Source of the DNA: Candidatus Aminicenantota bacterium
GTDB lineage: Bacteria > Acidobacteriota > Aminicenantia > UBA2199
Reading direction: 5' to 3'
Length of the DNA: 6,945 nucleotides
Assembly: GCA_026393775.1 (NCBI GenBank)
Contig: JAPKZM010000192.1
Location: forward strand, 1-6,945
This document shows positions 1-5,180 of the stretch, piece by piece. A program made the position numbers and the translations under genes. The number at the start of each line of letters is the position of its first letter. Positions within the stretch are counted from its first letter, which is position 1. Under the pieces are notes generated by a model. That model saw nothing but the letters and a program-made list of their open reading frames with translations, had not been told where the DNA came from and searched no databases.

Positions 1-1011
1 GTCGTGCATCCCAACGACGCCGTGCGTCGCCGCGAATTCGACTACGAGACTCTGAGTGCCGACGACAAAGCCAGCTTCAAGGACCGCCTCTTCAGCGAGA
101 TCCTGCGCGTCGACCAGGTCTCGCAAAAAGCCTATTTGTCGATCAAAAAACTGTACCACCGCGAACTTCTCAGCAACCCTTTCCTGATCTCCCTGCTGAA
201 GAAACAATTCATCCCCAAGATGGACAAGATCTACCAGCCCGATATTTCAGGGATCATCGCCGCCTGCAAGGATAAAAACATCCGGAAAAACCTGGGTATT
301 TTTTTCATCCTCTCCTTCCGCATCCTGAAGATCAACAATTTCATCGAATTGAACCTGAACAAGAGCAAATACCTGGACATGGCCATCCCCCTGATCCTGT
401 CGCTGAAAAAAAACATGGAGAACATCATCAATTTCGACGATACGGCCCTGTGGCAAAGCCTGCAGTCCGACCCGGAACTGAAAAAAAAATTGGAGCCGAC
501 CGGCGAAATTTTCAAGAACCTCAAGCTGGAATACAAAAAGATCAGCGATGGCGAACTGCCCATGTATTTTGACGCTGAAAGCAGCAAGATCAAAAAAAGG
601 AGAGCGATCCAGAACATCGTGATCATCGCCGAAGTGGCCGTCCAGGAATTGATCGAAACCGTGGCCCGGCTTTTCAAGCCCGGCATCAGCGGCAACAGCA
701 TTTTCGAAAACTACGTCTCACGCAAGCAAAAATCCATCGAGGTCAAGAAAAAGCTGATCAAGCTGCATACCACGATCAACGACTATTTCTCCAATCCAGG
801 CAGCATCGAGCCGTCGGAGATCTTCTTCGACATCAACCAGTTCATGGAGACCGAGTTGAATTACCTGCTCTACAAAGACTGGAACGAATTCCTGAGCTTT
901 TACGACAAGCTCAGCCGTACTAATTTTTCAATTGAATTCGAGCCTACCATGCGCGCATTCCATGCGTTCCTGACGCGGGTGTTGAAAGAGATCGTCAGCG
1001 AAAAAAAGTGA
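1..1011 (+). CDS. Uncharacterised lysine-rich helical protein, 5' end probably outside the window
   Basis: I do not recognise this protein. The frame is open from the first base; a GTG at 4-6 could start a 335-residue protein, but no ribosome binding site can be seen because the window begins there, so it may be longer. It ends with TGA at 1009-1011. Counted from that GTG, the protein is rich in Lys, Ile, Leu, Phe and Asn, and reads as mostly alpha-helical. Hydrophobic patches lie at about residues 98-110, 124-134 and 204-214, but they are short and interrupted by charges, so I do not call membrane segments. No signal peptide, Cys cluster, nucleotide-binding loop or catalytic motif is visible. 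It lies 28 nt upstream of tatA in the same direction, so it is probably in the tat operon. Whether it has any role in Tat export is unknown. The coding call rests on length, sensible composition and operon position. Confidence 0.8.
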   Translation, partial: VVHPNDAVRRREFDYETLSADDKASFKDRLFSEILRVDQVSQKAYLSIKKLYHRELLSNPFLISLLKKQFIPKMDKIYQPDISGIIAACKDKNIRKNLGIFFILSFRILKINNFIELNLNKSKYLDMAIPLILSLKKNMENIINFDDTALWQSLQSDPELKKKLEPTGEIFKNLKLEYKKISDGELPMYFDAESSKIKKRRAIQNIVIIAEVAVQELIETVARLFKPGISGNSIFENYVSRKQKSIEVKKKLIKLHTTINDYFSNPGSIEPSEIFFDINQFMETELNYLLYKDWNEFLSFYDKLSRTNFSIEFEPTMRAFHAFLTRVLKEIVSEKK

Positions 1012-1023
1012 ACCGCCTGTCAT

Positions 1024-1030
1024 AAAAGGA
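1024..1030 (+). promoter_or_regulatory. Ribosome binding site of tatA
   Basis: The purine-rich stretch AAAAGGA ends 9 nt before the ATG at 1040. It is the only good Shine-Dalgarno-like sequence in the 28-nt gap after the upstream gene, and it supports the ATG at 1040 as the tatA start. Confidence 0.6.
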
Positions 1031-1039
1031 TAAAACAAC

Positions 1040-1411
1040 ATGTTCGGCTCCATCGGTTTTCCTGAATTGATTATGATTTTCGTTGTGGTCCTGCTGATTT
1101 TTGGTCCGAAAAAATTGCCCGAATTCGCCAAGTTGCTGGGTAAAACCATCCGCGAATTCCGTTCCACCGTAGACGAAGCTAAGGCGGCGATCGAAAGCGA
1201 AATTTACAAGGAAGGCTTGACCAATCCGTTGAACGGCATCGGCAAAGACATCAAGGACGCGTTGGACATCCGCGCGGCTATCGACAAACCGCTGAAAGAC
1301 ATCGGCAAGGACGTCAAGGACGCCATAGACGGGGCTATTACCAGCGCCAGGCCCGCGGCTGAAGCCGCAGCTGAAGACGCCAAGAATGCAAAAGATGAAA
1401 AAAGCGAATGA
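1040..1411 (+). CDS. tatA: Sec-independent protein translocase subunit TatA (TatA/B family)
   Basis: Pore-forming or membrane-weakening subunit of the twin-arginine translocase, which moves folded proteins across the inner membrane. The 123-residue protein has the family layout: a short N-terminal transmembrane helix (about residues 6-20), the hinge FGPKKLPE at 21-28, an amphipathic helix with conserved K-L-G-K-T-I-R-E-F at 31-40, then a charged soluble tail. The FGPKKLPE hinge and the following GK-x-x-REF are typical of TatA rather than TatB, although Glu at position 9 is somewhat TatB-like, so one protein may serve both roles; no separate tatB is in the window. The tail contains a tandem pair of 21-residue units (residues 62-82 and 83-103) sharing the core IGKD-I/V-KDA-L/I-D, then an Ala/Glu/Lys-rich end. 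It follows the uncharacterised gene by 28 nt and overlaps or abuts tatC. The start is supported by AAAAGGA 9 nt upstream. Confidence 0.95.
   Translation: MFGSIGFPELIMIFVVVLLIFGPKKLPEFAKLLGKTIREFRSTVDEAKAAIESEIYKEGLTNPLNGIGKDIKDALDIRAAIDKPLKDIGKDVKDAIDGAITSARPAAEAAAEDAKNAKDEKSE
1223..1348 (+). repeat. Tandem 63-nt (21-residue) repeat inside tatA
   Basis: Two adjacent in-frame units, 1223-1285 and 1286-1348, encode residues 62-82 and 83-103 of TatA. The best-matching part is IGKDIKDALD against IGKDVKDAID, preceded by NPLN against KPLK. Codons are similar but not identical between units (for example GGCAAAGACATCAAGGACGC against GGCAAGGACGTCAAGGACGC), so the duplication is not brand new. A length of 21 residues equals three heptads, which fits an extended amphipathic helix. 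The end of the second unit is poorly conserved. Confidence 0.65.
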
Positions 1412-2162
1412 GATGTCATTTTTTGAGCACTTGGGCGAACTGCGCAAGCGCATCATCTATTCTTCCGCGTTCATCCTAGTTTTCTTCATCGCTTCATGGC
1501 GCTTCGTCGACAAGCTGTATTACTGGCTATCCCTGCCAGTCCTGAAATACCTGCCGCTCCTGTCGACGGGTGAAAGGAAACTGGCTTACACCGCACTGGC
1601 CGAGCCTTTCATGATGTACATCAAGGTGGCGTTTATCTTCTCGATTTTCGCGGCCTCGCCGTTTATTTTTCACCAGTTGTGGCTGTTTATTTCTCCGGCC
1701 CTGTTCGCCAAGGAAAAAAAATGGGTGCTGCCTTTCGTCATCGCCACCACTTTTTTTTTCCTGCTGGGCGGGGCTTTCGGTTATTTCGTAGTCTTCCCCA
1801 TGGCCTGCAAGTTTTTCCTCAATATCGGCAAGGATTTCACGGCCATCATTACCATCAACGAGTATTTCGCGCTGGCTTTCCGGGTCCTGTTCGGCATCGC
1901 GGCTATTTTCGAACTGCCGGTCCTGGTTTTCCTGCTGGCCAAGCTGCGCATCGTCAGCGCCCGCTTCCTGATCCACTATTTCAAGTACGCGGTGGTGGCC
2001 ATCTTCATCCTGGCCGCCGTCATTACCCCCACCCCGGACATGGTCACCCAGACGATGTTCGCCGTGCCCATGATCGTGCTCTATTTGCTGAGCATTGCCA
2101 TTGCATTGACAGTGAATCCCGGAGAAAAACAGCACAAATCATCCGCCGACTCTGGCGGATAA
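1386..2162 (+). CDS. tatC: Sec-independent protein translocase subunit TatC
   Basis: Multi-spanning core subunit of the twin-arginine translocase that recognises the RR signal peptide. The 258-residue reading (from ATG 1386) shows the family pattern: N-terminal FFEHLGELRKR at 12-22, with Glu18 matching the signal-binding Glu of the HL-x-ELR motif; hydrophobic helices at about 23-39, 75-104, 113-139, 160-184, 198-213 and 222-243; the cytoplasmic loop SPALFAKEKK at 103-112, with Glu110 matching the second signal-binding Glu; FELP at 175-178; and TPTPDMVTQ at 214-222. Three in-frame starts exist: 1386, 1395 and 1413. The first two overlap the end of tatA; the one at 1413 lies one nt after the tatA TGA and gives MSFFEHLGELRKR, a normal-looking TatC start. 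None has a strong Shine-Dalgarno, so translational coupling to tatA is likely. The longest form is given here; 1413 is about equally plausible. The TAA stop lies inside an inverted repeat. Confidence 0.96.
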   Translation: MQKMKKANEMSFFEHLGELRKRIIYSSAFILVFFIASWRFVDKLYYWLSLPVLKYLPLLSTGERKLAYTALAEPFMMYIKVAFIFSIFAASPFIFHQLWLFISPALFAKEKKWVLPFVIATTFFFLLGGAFGYFVVFPMACKFFLNIGKDFTAIITINEYFALAFRVLFGIAAIFELPVLVFLLAKLRIVSARFLIHYFKYAVVAIFILAAVITPTPDMVTQTMFAVPMIVLYLLSIAIALTVNPGEKQHKSSADSGG

Positions 2163-2169
2163 GATTTGT
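2134..2169 (+). terminator. Bulged hairpin over the tatC stop codon, probable end of the tat operon
   Basis: ACAAATC (2134-2140) plus ATCCGCC (2141-2147) face GGCGGAT (2154-2160) and GATTTGT (2163-2169). This makes a 14-bp stem with a 6-nt loop (2148-2153) and a two-base bulge AA at 2161-2162. The TAA stop of tatC (2160-2162) sits at the bulge. No clean U-run follows directly: the nearest T-rich stretch is at 2206-2218, beyond a second small hairpin. Termination or 3'-end protection is therefore an inference from fold and position. Confidence 0.5.
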
Positions 2170-2173
2170 CTGT

Positions 2174-2185
2174 CCCCTTCAGGGG
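2174..2185 (+). terminator. Short GC hairpin downstream of tatC
   Basis: CCCC (2174-2177), loop TTCA, GGGG (2182-2185), with two more G after it. It begins 4 nt after the larger inverted repeat and is followed at 2206-2218 by a T-rich stretch broken by C and A. It may act with the larger hairpin as a composite terminator between the convergent operons. A four-pair stem is weak evidence alone. Confidence 0.3.
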
Positions 2186-2262
2186 GGAAGAAGTTGATGG
2201 GTAGATTTCTATTCTTTTCATAACTAATATGGATACTGCCAATTCAAGATCTTCATGCTTCT

Positions 2263-2287
2263 GGCGGCAAACATGAGAGGCGGCAAA
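2263..2287. repeat. Direct repeat of GGCGGCAAA next to the amidohydrolase stop codon
   Basis: GGCGGCAAA occurs exactly at 2263-2271 and 2279-2287, a period of 16 nt, in the non-coding gap between the convergent genes. The second copy touches the amidohydrolase stop codon (2288-2290). I see no clear hairpin or U-run serving as a terminator for the minus-strand operon here, and no function can be assigned. Confidence 0.4.
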
Positions 2288-3523
2288 TCATAACGGCGAT
2301 TTGTACAGAAAGACTTTTCCCCCGTTGATGACCAGTATGGGCTCGCGCAGGACGGCCAGGTCCTTAAGCGGATTGTCTTTGTATGCGACCAGATCGGCAT
2401 CGAAACCCGGTTTGAGCGCACCCTTGGCGGACGAGATCTTCAGGCATTCCGCCGACAAAGAGGTCGCCGAGCGGATCGCCTCCAAGTTTGAAAGGCCCGC
2501 GGATGCCAGTTGAATGATCTCATCGATGACCAGGGGCTCTTTGTCCTCATAGCCCGTATCCGTCCCAGCGACAACGGGGACACCGAGCCGCCTGGCCATT
2601 GCGATCGCTTGAAGGCTGCCTTTCAGTAACATCTCAATTCGCGGCTGGAGCGCCCGTTCCTCGGGTGGGGAATCAGACGTCAGGGCGACGCTGAATCCGT
2701 AGAGCGTCGGGACGAAATAGGTGCCGCGTTCGCGCATCAGCTCAAGCGTCGGCTCGGTGATCAGCGAGCCGTGTTCGATGGTGCGAACGCCGGCGTTCAC
2801 GGCTGCCGCCACCCCCTCGTCCGAATACGCGTGGGCCGCCACGGGCAGGCCCAGCCGTGTCGCCTCTTCGACCGCCGCTCTCAGTTCCTCATCGTTGAGG
2901 TTGCGGGTGCTCGGGTCTGTTTCCAGGATGCCGGCGCGCTCGTTGGCGAAGACCTTGATCCAATCCACGTGACGATCCGCATTGGCGCGGACGATGCGGC
3001 GCGCGCCATCGGGACCAATCCGGTCCAGGCTGCGAAGGTCATCAAGAAGCGGATGGTCAAGGACAATCGCCGTCATATCGGGCTTGAACCGGACCAGATT
3101 GGCCAAGACCGGATAGCCAGCGGCCAGGATATTCGGGATATCCACGTCACCGCGTTCATGCAGCGTGCGCAAGCCGACGTCAGCGTAATTCCACGCGAAC
3201 ATGCTACGGCCGGTGGTAATTCCGCAAGACAGCATACGCCGGGCCGCAGCGATATTCGTCACGTGGACATGGGCATCGATGAGTCCAGGCAACACCCAGG
3301 CGCCCCGCAAGTCCATTCTCTCGCCCGGCATCGTCGCCGGGGTCGAGGAGATGTTTTGTATTTTACCGGCCTGCAGAACGATTGTCTGGTCAAGCAATGG
3401 CACATCATCCACTGGATTGATGACGTTGGCGTGTTCGAGGATCAGAGGCCGGCTCTCATGCGCGAATGCCGGATTCGAAACGAAAACCAGTAGCACCAAG
3501 GCTACACTAAATCGTGTTTTCAT
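2288..3523 (-). CDS. Exported metal-dependent amidohydrolase, imidazolonepropionase-like (COG1228 type)
   Basis: Hydrolase of the amidohydrolase superfamily, predicted outside the cytoplasm. From ATG 3523 it has 411 residues. Residues 1-21 form a Sec signal peptide (basic MKTR, hydrophobic core, cleavage after AFA). A small beta domain (about 24-75) precedes the TIM-barrel and is completed at the C terminus (GALKPGFDADLVAYKDNPL, about 368-386). Every ligand expected for a binuclear metal site is visible: His85 and His87 (DAHVH), Lys190 (WIKVF, the usual carboxylated lysine), His231 (AAHAY), His251 (IEHG) and Asp322 (GTDTG). Characterised members of this group include Xaa-Pro dipeptidases and carboxypeptidase-like enzymes, so a small peptide is a reasonable but unproven substrate. 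The frame can be extended to an ATG at 3547 that overlaps the upstream stop as ATGA, but AAGGAGG five nt before 3523 and the signal peptide favour the shorter form. It is the last gene of the operon, 20 nt after the S10 gene. Confidence 0.92.
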   Translation of the reverse strand: MKTRFSVALVLLVFVSNPAFAHESRPLILEHANVINPVDDVPLLDQTIVLQAGKIQNISSTPATMPGERMDLRGAWVLPGLIDAHVHVTNIAAARRMLSCGITTGRSMFAWNYADVGLRTLHERGDVDIPNILAAGYPVLANLVRFKPDMTAIVLDHPLLDDLRSLDRIGPDGARRIVRANADRHVDWIKVFANERAGILETDPSTRNLNDEELRAAVEEATRLGLPVAAHAYSDEGVAAAVNAGVRTIEHGSLITEPTLELMRERGTYFVPTLYGFSVALTSDSPPEERALQPRIEMLLKGSLQAIAMARRLGVPVVAGTDTGYEDKEPLVIDEIIQLASAGLSNLEAIRSATSLSAECLKISSAKGALKPGFDADLVAYKDNPLKDLAVLREPILVINGGKVFLYKSPL

Positions 3524-3528
3524 AGTTG

Positions 3529-3535
3529 CCTCCTT
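3529..3535 (-). promoter_or_regulatory. Strong Shine-Dalgarno that sets the amidohydrolase start
   Basis: On the minus strand AAGGAGG is followed by five nt and then the ATG at 3523. This near-perfect site decides for 3523 over the upstream in-frame ATG at 3547, which would put eight extra polar residues before the signal peptide. Confidence 0.85.
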
Positions 3536-3543
3536 ATCCCAAC

Positions 3544-5109
3544 TCATTTCGCTTCGAACTGGTTCGTTTGATCAACAAAACTCGCAATGTCAGTTTTGAA
3601 CTTCTTTAATGACGGCTCATGAATATACATCATATGCCCTGCATCGTAATATTGTATTTGGATATGTGAGCGCAGGTCTTTACGAAGATTGAGATGCGAA
3701 ACCATATACTCGGTTCCGAGAAACGTGGTGCCAAGGTCGTACATTCCCTGCAACACCAGCACGCGTAAGTTTGGATTGAATCCCATTGCATGCGCCAGGT
3801 CAATTCCGGTATTGACCATGGGCTGTGGTATTCCTGATTCACTGATTTTATGTCTGTAATCCCATGTGTTCCACACATTGGCATCAAGGACGTACGTTTT
3901 GTCGAGATTAGATTTCAGATCACGATGAAGATAATCAAGAAACGCCGCGTTGAAAGCCGAATTGATTGCGGCATCCATGGAATCATACTCGGCGTTCTTG
4001 GCCAGCGGATCAAAGTTCACACCCACGAAACGGGCATCCAGAAATCCAATCGTATCACGGCGTTCCCGTAACAGTTCGATTGCGAACTGGGCTGTGGCAA
4101 CGCGCATGTCCGCCTTGTCCAGATAGTCGACCGAGAGCCCTGTATAGCGGTGGAGCTTTTCGATGATTGCCTTCCGGGCTGAGACAGGCAGATTGTCCCC
4201 CTGCGCAAGGGCGTTTGCGTATTCCCCGAGAGCGAAAGTGCGCACCTCGCTGAGAAGCGGCGCGATCTCGTCGGGAGGATCGGGCAACATCTTTTGATAC
4301 CAGGCAACTGCTGTATACGTTGGAAGTGCGAATTGAGAGGGCCAATGATAACCCGGTATATCGTCAAAGACTAGTTCGAGGTCAGTAGCCATAGAGACGA
4401 GGATCACACCATTAAAAAACATGCTTCCCTTGCATTGAAGGTAATCGACCACACCTGCCGAACGCGTGGTGCCATAACTTTCGCCCAGCAGGTACTTCGG
4501 CGAGTTCCAACGGCCGTTTTCGCTTATATACTGGCGGATGAACCGCGAGACCGACTCGATGTCGGCGTCGACACTCCAGAAGTCCTTGTCTTTCGCTTCG
4601 CCGATCGCCCGGCTGAACCCGGTGCTGACCGGGTCGATCATAACCAGGTCGGTTTTGTCCAGGATGCTGAACTCGTTGTCCACGATTCTGTAAGGCGGCG
4701 GCGGAGTGGGGGCGGCATTAACCGTGACGATCCGCCGCGGGCCCAGTGCACCCATATGGAGCCAAATTGAAGCAGAGCCAGGACCACCATTGTAGGCAAA
4801 GGTGACCGGTCGACGGCCGGAGTCGGGAACGTTATTTTTCGTATAAGCGAAGTACCCCATGCTGGCATAAGGAAGGTCCTTCTCGTTGCGCACGATCAGA
4901 GTCCCTGCTGTTGCCGTGTAGGGAACGGACACACCGCCGATGACGATCTGATGCCGGGTCATCGACAGCTCGGCCTTGGGTAGGTTGACTGACTGATTCT
5001 TGGCTGGCTCGTCCAGCGGTCTGGCTGAGTCCGGGGCTGCATGGCTGACATCTGTAAACAGAAACAACATTAAGAAAATATAAATCAATGCAACCAGCTT
5101 TGCTTTCAT
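3544..5109 (-). CDS. Exported serine carboxypeptidase-like protein, peptidase family S10
   Basis: Alpha/beta-hydrolase-fold carboxypeptidase predicted to remove C-terminal residues from peptides outside the cytoplasm. The 521-residue protein starts at ATG 5109 with a Sec signal peptide (hydrophobic stretch about 5-18, probable cleavage after SHA at 24). S10 landmarks are all present: oxyanion-hole motif NGGPGSAS at 107-114; MIDPVSTGFS at 157-166; nucleophile motif GESYGTTRSAG at 209-219 with Ser211; Asp458 in GMYDLGTTF; His492 in DAGHMMY. Asn107 and Glu210 match the carboxylate-recognising residues of the family. Length is normal for bacterial members. The frame stays open for 73 more codons to an ATG at 5328, but that stretch overlaps the upstream gene's coding region, has shadow-like composition and would bury the signal peptide. 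A G-rich stretch (GGGGGA) lies about 10 nt before the ATG at 5109. The stop is 20 nt before the amidohydrolase start, so the two genes are probably co-transcribed. Confidence 0.93.
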   Translation of the reverse strand: MKAKLVALIYIFLMLFLFTDVSHAAPDSARPLDEPAKNQSVNLPKAELSMTRHQIVIGGVSVPYTATAGTLIVRNEKDLPYASMGYFAYTKNNVPDSGRRPVTFAYNGGPGSASIWLHMGALGPRRIVTVNAAPTPPPPYRIVDNEFSILDKTDLVMIDPVSTGFSRAIGEAKDKDFWSVDADIESVSRFIRQYISENGRWNSPKYLLGESYGTTRSAGVVDYLQCKGSMFFNGVILVSMATDLELVFDDIPGYHWPSQFALPTYTAVAWYQKMLPDPPDEIAPLLSEVRTFALGEYANALAQGDNLPVSARKAIIEKLHRYTGLSVDYLDKADMRVATAQFAIELLRERRDTIGFLDARFVGVNFDPLAKNAEYDSMDAAINSAFNAAFLDYLHRDLKSNLDKTYVLDANVWNTWDYRHKISESGIPQPMVNTGIDLAHAMGFNPNLRVLVLQGMYDLGTTFLGTEYMVSHLNLRKDLRSHIQIQYYDAGHMMYIHEPSLKKFKTDIASFVDQTNQFEAK

Positions 5110-5133
5110 GTTGTTTTTTCCCCCTTTGCTGGT

Positions 5134-5162
5134 ATTTTGGGAGAAATGTTTTATAATGTCAA
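5134..5162 (-). promoter_or_regulatory. Possible sigma-70-type promoter for the S10-amidohydrolase pair
   Basis: In the 71-nt gap after the S41 gene, the minus strand reads TTGACA (5162-5157, perfect -35 consensus), then a 17-nt spacer, then CAAAAT (5139-5134, four of six matches to the -10 consensus). Transcription would start roughly at 5127, giving a short leader that still contains the G-rich ribosome binding site. The gap is clearly more AT-rich than the genes around it. The weak -10 keeps confidence modest. Confidence 0.4.
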
Positions 5163-5180
5163 CAGGAAACAGTGATTCCC

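Noticed and set aside
33..1160. Five GAATTC sites within about 1.1 kb, which looked like a clustered recognition motif.
   Set aside because: All five are in-frame Glu-Phe codons (GAA TTC) in the unnamed gene and tatA, so they reflect protein sequence and codon preference.
1527..2135. A 202-codon minus-strand open frame opposite tatC.
   Set aside because: Its product is dominated by Gln, Glu, Asp, Gly and His, as expected from the complement of hydrophobic TatC codons; it has no family resemblance and sits entirely on a conserved gene.
2246..2253. The palindrome AAGATCTT in the convergent gap.
   Set aside because: It is only eight bases with no extension, so it is expected by chance and gives no useful hairpin.
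2771..3493. A 240-codon plus-strand open frame opposite the amidohydrolase.
   Set aside because: The composition is Arg/His/Gln/Asp-rich without any motif, and the opposite strand carries a complete set of metal-ligand motifs.
3524..3547. An ATGA overlap that would start the amidohydrolase at 3547.
   Set aside because: The eight extra residues are polar and precede the signal peptide, while AAGGAGG lies five nt before the ATG at 3523.
2288..5109. The idea that the secreted hydrolases are Tat substrates because tatAC is adjacent.
   Set aside because: Neither signal peptide has a twin arginine; both look Sec-type, and the genes are on the opposite strand from tatAC.
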